Assembly (NCBI GenBank): GCA_902581145.1
Contig: CACHNE010000001.1
Location: 95,326-159,325 of the forward strand
Reading direction: 5' to 3'
DNA from: an uncultured Bacteroidota bacterium
Lineage (GTDB): Bacteria > Bacteroidota > Bacteroidia > Flavobacteriales > Flavobacteriaceae
DNA: 64,000 nt
How positions within the stretch are numbered: the stretch's first letter is position 1; the number at the start of each line of letters is the position of its first letter. Positions 54,418 to 62,443 of the stretch are shown here, one piece after another. Below the pieces are notes generated by a model. It worked only from the letters and a program-made list of their open reading frames with translations. It had not been told where the DNA came from and ran no database searches. The position numbers and the translations under genes are program-made.

Positions 54418-54672
54418 TTAAGAAGGCACTATAGAAACGAAAGACTTATTGTCTTTCTTTTTGGTAAACTTAACTACACCATCAACTCTAGCATGAAGAG
54501 TGTGGTCTTTACCGAGATAGACATTTTCTCCAGGGTTGTGAACTGTTCCTCTTTGTCTAACAATAATATTACCAGCTTTAGCAAGCTGTCCACCAAAAAT
54601 CTTAACACCTAATCGTTTCGATTCTGATTCTCTACCGTTTTTAGAGCTTCCAACTCCCTTTTTATGTGCCAT
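54418..54672 (-). CDS. rpmA: 50S ribosomal protein L27
   Basis: An 84-residue bL27 of the peptidyl-transferase centre. It starts [22 protein letters not shown] with no N-terminal extension to remove, then [17 protein letters not shown] and [15 protein letters not shown]. It is 11 nt after rplU, the usual pair. Confidence 0.98.
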   Translation of the reverse strand: MAHKKGVGSSKNGRESESKRLGVKIFGGQLAKAGNIIVRQRGTVHNPGENVYLGKDHTLHARVDGVVKFTKKKDNKSFVSIVPS

Positions 54673-54683
54673 TTCTTATAAAA

Positions 54684-55220
54684 TTAACTTAGTGCTTTTA
54701 TTAAATCCGCTTTTTTCATTGAAGAAATACCTGTAATCCCTTTATCTTTAGCTAAGGTTTTTAGTTGGGCTACGGACATAGAAGAAAGATCTTGTGATTC
54801 CTTTTTGGCAGAAGCCTTTTTAGGTTCAGCCTTCTTTGTAGCTACAGTTTTCTTTGCTTCAGCTTTTTTGGGAGCATCAGCTTTTTTTGCAGTAGCCTTC
54901 TTTGAAACACCAGTTAAAATATCACTTATTTCAATTTCAGTGATAGCTTGACGGTGTCCGTTTCTTACTTTGTAGCCTTTTCTTCTTTTCTTTTTGAAGA
55001 CAATTACTTTGTCTGATTTTAGGTGCTTTAATACCTTAGCGTCCACCTGAACTCCAGAAACATTAGGAGTACCAACTGATGATTTTGAACCATCGTTTAC
55101 CATTAAAACATTATCAAATGATATTTTTTTACCTTCAGCAACATCTAACCTGTTGACAAAAAGCTTTTGCTTTTTCTCAACTTTGAATTGTTTACCTGAT
55201 ATTTCTACAATTGCGTACAT
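54684..55220 (-). CDS. rplU: 50S ribosomal protein L21 with C-terminal Lys/Ala linker and HeH/SAP-like domain
   Basis: A 178-residue protein. Residues 1-100 are normal bL21 (MYAIVEISGKQFKVEK, KRRKGYKVRNGHRQ). A Lys/Ala linker (KKATAKKADAPKKAEAKK) of about 40 residues leads to a 34-residue helical tip, LSSMSVAQLKTLAKDKGITGISSMKKADL, resembling the Rho-N/HeH nucleic-acid-binding fold found at the end of Bacteroidota L21. I chose the ATG at 55220 because it gives the L21 start; a longer ORF would add 14 residues from the leader. A good promoter lies just upstream and rpmA follows. Confidence 0.96.
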   Translation of the reverse strand: MYAIVEISGKQFKVEKKQKLFVNRLDVAEGKKISFDNVLMVNDGSKSSVGTPNVSGVQVDAKVLKHLKSDKVIVFKKKRRKGYKVRNGHRQAITEIEISDILTGVSKKATAKKADAPKKAEAKKTVATKKAEPKKASAKKESQDLSSMSVAQLKTLAKDKGITGISSMKKADLIKALS

Positions 55221-55240
55221 TTTATCTTTAAAAGCGATTG

Positions 55241-55270
55241 CAAATATAAAGCTAATTAGCAAATCAGCAA
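55241..55270 (-). promoter_or_regulatory. Promoter of rplU-rpmA
   Basis: On the minus strand TTG (55270-55268), 19 bases, then TATATTTG (55248-55241). The spacing equals that of the tRNA-Asp promoter. The leader is very short, about 15 nt. Confidence 0.8.
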
Positions 55271-55350
55271 ATTTTTATAAAAATTAAATTTAATAGGTTA
55301 CTTGATTCGTTTTTTTGATTTTCTTTAACATTCTTTTATTATGAAAAAAC

Positions 55351-55358
55351 TATATTTG
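55351..55358 (+). promoter_or_regulatory. -7 element for the M16 peptidase pair
   Basis: TATATTTG 28 nt before the first peptidase start codon at 55387. Confidence 0.45.
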
Positions 55359-55386
55359 GTTTTCATAATATTTAAAACTTATATCA

Positions 55387-56706
55387 ATGAATAAATTTTT
55401 AAGTTTATTTGTAGCTTTTCTGGTTACTAATTGTATATATTCTCAAAATATTGAGTACACGGAGTATACCTTAGAAAATGGCTTACATGTAATAATTCAT
55501 CAAGATAACTCTGCTCCAGTTATAGCTACTGAAGTAATGTATCATGTTGGAAGTAGAGATGAAATTGAAGGAAAATCAGGATTTTCTCACTTTTTTGAAC
55601 ATATGTGTGCTTCATCCTCTGCTAATTCTCCCAATATCAAAAAAAGACAGTGGAAGCAAATTATAACATCCAAAGGTGGAGTTGCAAACGCAAGCACCTG
55701 GAAAGATAGAACTAACTATTTCAACTTTTTCCCATCCAATAATTTAGAATTGGCATTGTGGTTACAAAGTGAAAGAATGCTTCATGCAATCATTGACCAA
55801 GATCAAGTAGATACACAAAATGAAGTAGTTAAGGAGGAAAAAAGAGACAGAATTGACAATTCTCCTTATGCAAAATTCGGATACAGAGAAATTGACAAAT
55901 ATATGTTTACAAATCATCCTTATGGCCAATCCGTAATCGGTTCATTTGAAGACTTAGATTCTGCTAGTCTTGAAGAATTTCAAGATTTTTATAAAAAATG
56001 GTATAATCCAAACAATGCTGTTCTGGTAATTGGTGGAGACCTTGATACCGAAAAAACTATAAAGTTAGTTGAGGATTACTTTGGTGATATAGAAAATAAT
56101 AATTCAAAGCCTGCTAAGCTAAATATTATTCAAAAACCTATAACCGAGACAATCAAGGTTACAGAATACGATGCTAATATCGAAATTCCTGCTAAAATTT
56201 TCTCATATATTACTCCTAGAAATAGTGCTAAAGACTCATATGTTTTAAACTATATTTCACAAATACTGACAGGTGGCAAAAGCTCGAGACTTTATAAAAA
56301 AATGGTTGACGAAGATAAGACTGCTCTTCAAATATTTTCATATGGTAGATATGATCAAGCATATGGAACATTTTCAATTTTTGCATTGCCTCTTGGTGAA
56401 ACATCACTTGAAACATTATCTGAAGAAATCGATAGTCAAATCAGAAAACTTCAAACTGAGTTGGTAACCGAAAGAGAATTTGAAAAAATAAATAATCAAA
56501 TAGAGACTTCCTTTGTTCAAAAAAATACTGGAATTTTAGGGATTACCAGTAGTCTAGCTGAATATTATCTTTTGTATGATGATACATCATTAATAAATGA
56601 TGAGATCGAAATATACAGATCTATTACTAGAGAAGATATAATGCGAGTTGCAAATGAGTATTTAAAGCCAAATCAAAGGCTTGATATGGATTATGTAAAA
56701 AAATAA
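55387..56706 (+). CDS. M16 family zinc metallopeptidase, catalytic subunit
   Basis: A 439-residue peptidase with a signal peptide (ends CIYSQN). The zinc motif HFFEH is at 68-72, with the third ligand expected near Glu150 in NEVVKEEKRDR. The substrate-binding YGQSVIGSFEDLDSAS and the FYKKWYNPNNAVLVIGGD segment are conserved. In two-subunit M16B enzymes, one subunit has the active site and the other lacks it; here the next gene, 4 nt downstream, lacks the zinc motif, so the two probably form a periplasmic heterodimer. Confidence 0.94.
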   Translation: MNKFLSLFVAFLVTNCIYSQNIEYTEYTLENGLHVIIHQDNSAPVIATEVMYHVGSRDEIEGKSGFSHFFEHMCASSSANSPNIKKRQWKQIITSKGGVANASTWKDRTNYFNFFPSNNLELALWLQSERMLHAIIDQDQVDTQNEVVKEEKRDRIDNSPYAKFGYREIDKYMFTNHPYGQSVIGSFEDLDSASLEEFQDFYKKWYNPNNAVLVIGGDLDTEKTIKLVEDYFGDIENNNSKPAKLNIIQKPITETIKVTEYDANIEIPAKIFSYITPRNSAKDSYVLNYISQILTGGKSSRLYKKMVDEDKTALQIFSYGRYDQAYGTFSIFALPLGETSLETLSEEIDSQIRKLQTELVTEREFEKINNQIETSFVQKNTGILGITSSLAEYYLLYDDTSLINDEIEIYRSITREDIMRVANEYLKPNQRLDMDYVKK

Positions 56707-56710
56707 TAAA

Positions 56711-58780
56711 ATGATGAAGAAAAATATTATTATATCGTTACTGTTAATTTTTGTTTTCAACATAAATTTTTCACAAATTGACAGAAGTAAACAGCCAAAT
56801 TCAGGACCCGATCCTGAAATTAAGTTTGGTACACCCAAAACATTTAAGTTAAAAAACGGAATTCAAGTATTGGTAGTTGAAGATAATAAATTACCAGTTG
56901 TAACTTACAGCTTAAGAATTGACAGAAATCCGATAATCGATGGAGAAAAAGTTGGAGTTTCGAGTATTTTAAGCGCTATGCTTGGAAATGGAACAACAAA
57001 TATCCCCAAAGATGAATATAATGAAGAAGTTGAATTTTTAGGGGCATCAGTAGGTGTAACCTTTAGTGGTGGTTCAGCGAATACTTTAACCAAAAATAAT
57101 GACAGAGTTCTTGAACTTTGGTCAGACGCGATAATCAATCCACTATTATTAGAAGAAGAGTTTGATAAAGAAAAGACTAAACTTATTGAAAGCTTGAAAT
57201 CTGATGTAAACAATATTGATGCTATTGCTTCTAGAGTAAGCTCTGCATTATCCTATGGAAAAAATCACCCATATGGTGAATTTACAACACAAGAATCTCT
57301 TGAAAATGTAACTTTTCAAGATGTAGTTGAACACCATAAAACTTATTACATTCCAAATAATGCATATTTAGTTGTTGTCGGTGATGTTACTGCAAAGGGA
57401 ATTAAACCTGTTTTAAAGGAGAAATTTGAAGGTTGGAAAAAAGGTAAGCTACCTGTAAATCCAGAACCATCTTATACAGAAAATGTGGCTCTAACTGAAA
57501 TAAACTTTATTGATGTTCCTTCTGCAACACAATCAACAGTAATTTTTACTAATAACACACAATTAAAACAATCTGATGAAGATTACTTTGCTGGTTTAAT
57601 AGCAAATCAAATTTTAGGAGGTGGTAGTGAAGGATATTTATTTAAAAATCTTAGAGATGATAATGGATGGACATACGGTGCATACTCGAGTCTTGGATCT
57701 AGCAGGTATGGAGTTTCTAGATTTACAGCTGAAGCTAAAGTAAGAAATGCAGTTACAGACAGCACGGTTACTGAAATTGTTAAAGAAATCTCTAGAATTA
57801 GAACAGAAAGTGTAGATCCGCAAAGACTTAAAGACGTAAAAGCTGCATACCTTGGTAATTTTATTTTTTCAACAGAAAGAGCTTCAACAATAGCAAGCTT
57901 TGCCCTTGGACAAAGATTAAATAATCTTCCTGATGATTATTATGAAACATTTATTGAAAATATTAATAATGTATCTGCTCAAGATGTTAAAAAAGCAGCT
58001 AATAAATTTCTTAAACTTGGTAATACGCGAATAATTGTTGTTGGTAGAGGTAGTGAGGTTGTAGCTGGTCTAGAAGAAATTGGATTCCCAATAAATTATT
58101 TTGACAAGTTTGCTAACCCTGTAGCTAAACCTGTATTTAACAAACCTATTCCTGAGGGGTTAACAGCATCTGATGTGATTAGTAATTATATAAATTCAAT
58201 CGGTGGAAGAGAAAAATTAGAGGGTGTTAATACTCTTATTACAAACGGAGAGTTAGAGTTACCAGCCGGTACACCTCAACAGGTAATGCTGTCAGTAAAA
58301 CAAAAAATGCCAAATTTAGAATCTGTTAAGCAAAAGGTTCTTATGGGTGGCCAGGTTGTTATGGAGGGTGGACAATCATTTGATGGAGAAACTGGATATA
58401 TACAAGGTCCACAAGGGAGAATGGATATGGACGATGAAACTATTTCAAAAATGAAAGCTGTTCAGGGAATATTTGAAGAACTATATTATACTGATAAGCA
58501 GCTAGAACTTATAAACATTAGCAATGTAGATGGTGATGATGCTTACAAGATAAAAATATCTGATGGATCTGATGTTTCCTATAGATACTATAGCATTTCC
58601 AAAGGTTATTTACTTTCGGTTGAATCTGAAGATAAAAGCAAAAATGTAACTACAACTAATTATTCAGATTTTAGATCTGTTGACGGGATTATCTTCCCTT
58701 TTAAATTAGAGTTACAAGGGCAAAAAATAAGTATTTCAGAAATTATAGTAAACGAAGAGATTAAAGATTCTAGTTTTTAA
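56711..58780 (+). CDS. M16 family peptidase-like subunit without zinc site, with extra C-terminal domain
   Basis: A 689-residue protein with a signal peptide (ends NINFSQID). The M16 fold spans about 35-470, but the HxxEH region reads VSSILSAMLGNGT, so it cannot bind zinc. Retained: the substrate loop GGGSEGYLFKNLRDDNGWTYGAYSS and the FVGDV-like core. From about 480 to 689 there is an added LolA-like beta domain (SDVISNYINSIGGREKLEGV and later DGIIFPFKLELQGQKI). It should be the partner of the preceding catalytic subunit. Its 3' end overlaps the EamA gene by 11 nt. Confidence 0.92.
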   Translation: MMKKNIIISLLLIFVFNINFSQIDRSKQPNSGPDPEIKFGTPKTFKLKNGIQVLVVEDNKLPVVTYSLRIDRNPIIDGEKVGVSSILSAMLGNGTTNIPKDEYNEEVEFLGASVGVTFSGGSANTLTKNNDRVLELWSDAIINPLLLEEEFDKEKTKLIESLKSDVNNIDAIASRVSSALSYGKNHPYGEFTTQESLENVTFQDVVEHHKTYYIPNNAYLVVVGDVTAKGIKPVLKEKFEGWKKGKLPVNPEPSYTENVALTEINFIDVPSATQSTVIFTNNTQLKQSDEDYFAGLIANQILGGGSEGYLFKNLRDDNGWTYGAYSSLGSSRYGVSRFTAEAKVRNAVTDSTVTEIVKEISRIRTESVDPQRLKDVKAAYLGNFIFSTERASTIASFALGQRLNNLPDDYYETFIENINNVSAQDVKKAANKFLKLGNTRIIVVGRGSEVVAGLEEIGFPINYFDKFANPVAKPVFNKPIPEGLTASDVISNYINSIGGREKLEGVNTLITNGELELPAGTPQQVMLSVKQKMPNLESVKQKVLMGGQVVMEGGQSFDGETGYIQGPQGRMDMDDETISKMKAVQGIFEELYYTDKQLELINISNVDGDDAYKIKISDGSDVSYRYYSISKGYLLSVESEDKSKNVTTTNYSDFRSVDGIIFPFKLELQGQKISISEIIVNEEIKDSSF

Positions 58781-59648
58781 TATTTGATTTTTTATTTGTT
58801 AATATAACACCAAATACTATTATTAGTGTCGCTATTAATTGATAGATAGAGAATTTCTCTCCATCTACGATTCCCCAAAAGATAGAAACAATCAGCATTG
58901 AATAAGTTACAGAAGAAGCGAATACTGGACTTGAAATCTTTATAAGCTTATTAAAAATTATTTTAGCTAATGCTGTTCCAAATAGTGCCAATATAAATAC
59001 ATAAAATATCGAAGTTTTTACCTCACCCTTTTCTAAACTTGAAAACTCAAAGTCAGAAAATAAAAAAACCAAAATAGCAGGAAATATAATTGCTGTAAAG
59101 TGCCCTACTGTTATTGTTAAAGCTGAAAGGTGTTGAAGATATTTTTTTATAATATTAACGTTCAATGCATATAAAAACGAACAAAGAATCACCAATCCTG
59201 CATAATTATAATTTTGATCTGGATTTAGCTTAAGTCCTGATGTGATTAAGAGATATGTACCAAAAAAACCTATAAGGACTCCAATAATCTGCCTTTTGGT
59301 AGATTCTATTTTAAAAATAATCATTCCTAATATTAAGGTATTTAAGGGTACTATTGAATTGATTATTGATGCTACTGAGCTATCAATTTCTTTTTCAGCA
59401 AATGCAAACAAAAATGCTGGAAAAAAACTTCCCAAAAATGCAGAAATCGTTATCCATTTCCATTCTATTTTTTTAATTGTAAGAATATTCCTCCATGCAA
59501 TTAAAAAAATAAAAATTGAAGAAAATATAATTCTTAATGAACCAAGCTGAGAAGCCTCAAGACCGACTAAAGCTTTTTTTATCAAAATAAATGAACTTCC
59601 CCATATTAACGACAAAGCAATTAAATAAAACCACTTATTAAGTTTCAT
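58770..59648 (-). CDS. EamA/DMT-family transporter
   Basis: A 292-residue inner-membrane protein with ten predicted helices in two EamA repeats (start SLIWGSSFILIK, second repeat near ALFGTALAKIIFNKLI). Members export amino acids, nucleotide metabolites or other small molecules; substrate unknown. I chose the ATG at 59648, whose first bases overlap the gldD stop (ATGA); a TTG at 59660 is also in frame. In Flavobacterium johnsoniae gldE sits between ssb and gldD; here no gldE is present and this unrelated transporter follows gldD. Confidence 0.9.
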   Translation of the reverse strand: MKLNKWFYLIALSLIWGSSFILIKKALVGLEASQLGSLRIIFSSIFIFLIAWRNILTIKKIEWKWITISAFLGSFFPAFLFAFAEKEIDSSVASIINSIVPLNTLILGMIIFKIESTKRQIIGVLIGFFGTYLLITSGLKLNPDQNYNYAGLVILCSFLYALNVNIIKKYLQHLSALTITVGHFTAIIFPAILVFLFSDFEFSSLEKGEVKTSIFYVFILALFGTALAKIIFNKLIKISSPVFASSVTYSMLIVSIFWGIVDGEKFSIYQLIATLIIVFGVILTNKKSNIKN

Positions 59649-60217
59649 TTCATATTCCAATTAATAGATTCAAATAAAACTAAAATATCATTTTTAACAT
59701 ATTGAATTGACGGAAATATTGAATCGTAATTCGATTTAAATTTTAGATTAACCGAGCCGCTTATAAAATTTGAAAGACTGTCTGTAAGATAGAATTGAAC
59801 GGGAGATGCTACATCCCCTTTTATTTCATAAAGTTTTCCAAATATCCTCTTATTATGATTATCATATTCTCTTAAAATAACACCATTTGATTTTTTTGTG
59901 TGGGTGTCCAAAATTACATAAAAGTCACGTACTTTTTTTTCTATATCCTGACTGGTTTTAATGTTATAAAATGATAAATTAAGGGACAGGTTTAGATCCC
60001 TGTAGTCAAACAGAAATTGATTATTTCCAATTTGATCTAAATCAGTGGAATTTGAATTATAATAGAAATTAAATGGAGTATCTATTTCCTCATGATTCGA
60101 ATAATATGGTTCTTTAAATTCAATTCTAAGAAAGCCATTTTGCTTAGGTAAATTCGGCTCATTACAAGAGAAAATTATGAGAGTAAAAAAGAGTAGTGAA
60201 ATAATTATTTTACCCAT
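59645..60217 (-). CDS. gldD: Gliding motility lipoprotein GldD
   Basis: A 190-residue lipoprotein (Cys18 in IIFSC). GldD features: LPKQNGFLRIEFKEPYYSNHE, then PFNFYYNSNST, FDYRDLNLSLNLSFYNI and a C-terminal ILVLFESINW. GldD is needed for gliding and T9SS function in Flavobacterium johnsoniae. The gene follows ssb after 39 nt, in the order mutY-ssb-gldD. The flavobacterial partner gldE is missing between ssb and gldD. The EamA gene overlaps its stop codon. Confidence 0.9.
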   Translation of the reverse strand: MGKIIISLLFFTLIIFSCNEPNLPKQNGFLRIEFKEPYYSNHEEIDTPFNFYYNSNSTDLDQIGNNQFLFDYRDLNLSLNLSFYNIKTSQDIEKKVRDFYVILDTHTKKSNGVILREYDNHNKRIFGKLYEIKGDVASPVQFYLTDSLSNFISGSVNLKFKSNYDSIFPSIQYVKNDILVLFESINWNMK

Positions 60218-60256
60218 GTTAATATAAATTCTATATAAAGAAAATAAAATTTAATT

Positions 60257-60694
60257 CTAAAATGGTAAATCGTCGGTTTCTTCAACAGAATCAGAAACAC
60301 TCTCTACTTTCTTTTCATCAATGACTGGTGAATTATCGGATTGAGCTGGCATATCATTTTTATTAGATAAAAAGGTGAATTCAGTACAATTTATCTCAGT
60401 TGAGTACCTGTCATTTCCTTTATCATCTTGCCATTTTCTGGTCTTGATTCTACCTTCAATGTATACTTTATCACCCTTTGATAAATATTTTTCACAAATT
60501 TCAGCAGCTTTGTTTCTCAGGACGATATTATGCCATTCGGTATTAGAAACTCTTTCATTAGTTTGCTTATTCATATATGTTTCATTTGTTGCTAAAGGAA
60601 ATCTTCCTACGCATCCTCCATCCTCAAACCTGTGAATTTTTACCTCGTCTCCTAAATGACCAATTAACATGACTTTATTAAGTGTTCCTGACAT
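60257..60694 (-). CDS. ssb: Single-stranded DNA-binding protein
   Basis: A 145-residue SSB. The OB fold (1-110) has LNKVMLIGHLGDEVKIHRFEDGG, TEWHNIV, KGDKVYIEGRIKTRKWQ and the C-terminal tip EETDDLPF, through which SSB recruits repair and replication proteins. It coats single-stranded DNA in replication and repair. The same tip is found at the end of the DUF3127 protein in this window. It sits 33 nt after mutY. Confidence 0.97.
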   Translation of the reverse strand: MSGTLNKVMLIGHLGDEVKIHRFEDGGCVGRFPLATNETYMNKQTNERVSNTEWHNIVLRNKAAEICEKYLSKGDKVYIEGRIKTRKWQDDKGNDRYSTEINCTEFTFLSNKNDMPAQSDNSPVIDEKKVESVSDSVEETDDLPF

Positions 60695-60727
60695 AGTTTT
60701 TATTTTTTTCTAATTTACTATTTTAAC

Positions 60728-61771
60728 TTAAGATATACTCAATTCATGAGTATATTTTTCAATAAACTTGTGCATTAACTTTGACATTGGATATTCCTTA
60801 AATGAAGACACATAAATTCCCTCATCAACATTAATTTTATTCTCTGTTAACCAAAATCTAGATCTTATATTTATGTGGGATAATTTATGCTGAATAAATT
60901 CAGAATCAATCAGTTTAATCGTCAAATTTTTAGCTTGATATTTTTCTAATAAAAACTTTATAACCTCTTTTTTTGTCTTTTTAGATTCTGAAACATGAAC
61001 TGGAAACTGAAACATGTTCTTCCAAATCCCTTCTTTTATTTGCTCTATTAAAAATTGGTTTTTATGCTTGGCAACTATGTAATCAAAATACAACAACTTA
61101 ATCTTACTTTTGGAGCTCTTTACCGGATAATATTCCACAGAATTATTATTAAAAGCTGAACAAAATTTTGAAATAACACAAGATGAGCAAAGAGGGTTTA
61201 AAGGTTTACAGATAATTGATCCGAAGTCCATTAATGCCTGATTATAATCACCATATCTATCACTTGGCATCATTTCTTTAGCCTTCTCTTTAAATACTTT
61301 TCTTGATTTATTTAAATCTATTGGATTTTTGATTTCATATACTCTTGAAATAATCCGAAAAACATTACCGTCTAAAACTGGCTGAGATTTTTCAAAACAA
61401 ATAGATGAAATTGCACTAGCTGTATAATCCCCTATTCCTTTAAGCTTAATTAACTCTTCATAGGATTCAGGAAACTCTGAATTTAATTGATTATATATAT
61501 GTTTTGATGTATAATGTAAATTTCTAGCTCTTGAATAGTAACCTAAGCCTTGCCATAATAATAACACATCTTTTTCATCTGAAGTTGCCAAGGTTTTCAA
61601 ATCTGGAAACCTGGAAATGAATCTATTATAATAGTAAATTCCCTGTTCCATTCTAGTTTGCTGTAAAATAATTTCAGATATCCATATATTATATGGATTT
61701 TTAGTATGTCTCCACGGCAAATCTCTTTTGTTTTTATCATACCAATTTAAAATTAACTTATTGAGTGCCAT
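60728..61771 (-). CDS. mutY: A/G-specific adenine DNA glycosylase MutY
   Basis: A 347-residue glycosylase that removes adenine mispaired with 8-oxoguanine. It has the catalytic Glu in LQQTRMEQGIYYY, the HhH-GPD motif LKGIGDYTASAI, LDGNVFR with the catalytic Asp, and the [4Fe-4S] loop C-x6-C-x2-C-x5-C near residues 190-206 (KPLNPLCSSC). The C-terminal NUDIX-like domain (about 225-347) recognises 8-oxoG. It begins the mutY-ssb-gldD-EamA run. Confidence 0.96.
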   Translation of the reverse strand: MALNKLILNWYDKNKRDLPWRHTKNPYNIWISEIILQQTRMEQGIYYYNRFISRFPDLKTLATSDEKDVLLLWQGLGYYSRARNLHYTSKHIYNQLNSEFPESYEELIKLKGIGDYTASAISSICFEKSQPVLDGNVFRIISRVYEIKNPIDLNKSRKVFKEKAKEMMPSDRYGDYNQALMDFGSIICKPLNPLCSSCVISKFCSAFNNNSVEYYPVKSSKSKIKLLYFDYIVAKHKNQFLIEQIKEGIWKNMFQFPVHVSESKKTKKEVIKFLLEKYQAKNLTIKLIDSEFIQHKLSHINIRSRFWLTENKINVDEGIYVSSFKEYPMSKLMHKFIEKYTHELSIS

Positions 61772-61855
61772 TTAGATAATTAAGGATAGTAAAGGTAATC
61801 TATAGATGTAATAAATTAAATTATAAACCAATTAAATATTGAAGTAAAAAATACA

Positions 61856-61863
61856 TATATTTG
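61856..61863 (+). promoter_or_regulatory. -7 element for the HU gene
   Basis: TATATTTG, 41 nt before the start codon at 61905; no properly spaced TTG. Confidence 0.45.
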
Positions 61864-61904
61864 CAGGCATTGTTGAATTATTAATGATAAAAATATATTG
61901 ATTT

Positions 61905-62195
61905 ATGACAAAGGCTGAAATTGTGGCAAATATTTCTGAAAAATTAGGAATTGAAAAAGTTGATGTGCAACTTACTGTTGAATCACTTATGAAAGAGATA
62001 ATTGATTCATTAGAAAATGGTGAAAATGTATATTTAAGAGGTTTTGGAAGTTTTATAGTTAAAAAAAGAGCTGAAAAAACTGCTAGAAATATCAAGAAGA
62101 ATACAACCATCAAAATACCAGCTCACAATATTCCAGCTTTTAAACCATCAAAGTTTTTTATTGATGGTGTGAAAACGAAATTAAAAATTAACTAA
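61905..62195 (+). CDS. HU-family DNA-binding protein
   Basis: A 96-residue HU/IHF-type architectural protein. Dimerisation helices (1-40, MTKAEIVANISEKLGIEKVDVQ in pieces) are followed by the DNA-binding arm GENVYLRGFGSFIVKKRAEKTARN and the tip motif IPAHNIPAFKPSK. It bends and compacts DNA. A 30-residue basic protein gene follows 10 nt later, then RNase G. Confidence 0.96.
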   Translation: MTKAEIVANISEKLGIEKVDVQLTVESLMKEIIDSLENGENVYLRGFGSFIVKKRAEKTARNIKKNTTIKIPAHNIPAFKPSKFFIDGVKTKLKIN

Positions 62196-62205
62196 AATAT
62201 AATTT

Positions 62206-62298
62206 ATGCCTAGCGGAAAAAAGCGTAAAAGACATAAAGTAGCTACTCATAAGAGAAAAAAGAGACGTAGAGCTAATCGTCACAAGAAGAAGGATTAA
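62206..62298 (+). CDS. 30-residue Lys/Arg-rich protein, possible small ribosomal protein
   Basis: A complete short ORF (ATG 62206, TAA 62296-62298) encoding MPSGKKRKRHKV, then ATHKRKKRRR and ANRHKKKD. Sixteen of 30 residues are Lys or Arg and three are His, so it must bind RNA. It is 10 nt after the HU gene. A protein of this type is conserved at this place in Bacteroidota by memory and may be the small ribosomal protein called bL38 in a Flavobacterium ribosome structure; I cannot confirm that match. Confidence 0.75.
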   Translation: MPSGKKRKRHKVATHKRKKRRRANRHKKKD

Positions 62299-62364
62299 TT
62301 CTAATCGATCTTCTAAATTATCATTAATATCAACTTAAGTTCTTTGAAAAATATTCATTAGTAC

Positions 62365-62387
62365 GTTGTAATAATTGCTTTTACAAC
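62365..62387 (+). promoter_or_regulatory. Stem-loop in the RNase G 5' leader
   Basis: GTTGTAA (62365-62371) and TTACAAC (62381-62387) can pair around a 9-nt loop, 57 nt before the RNase G start. Its role is unknown; in Escherichia coli RNase E controls its own mRNA through 5' structures. Confidence 0.4.
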
Positions 62388-62443
62388 AGATGAATAATCG
62401 TAGTTTATATATTAATCAGCATTAATGCAAAAAAAATGATAAA

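Noticed and set aside
58770-59648. EamA transporter as a replacement for GldE
   Set aside because: GldE is a CBS-domain membrane protein; this protein has only ten helices of the DMT type and follows gldD instead of preceding it.
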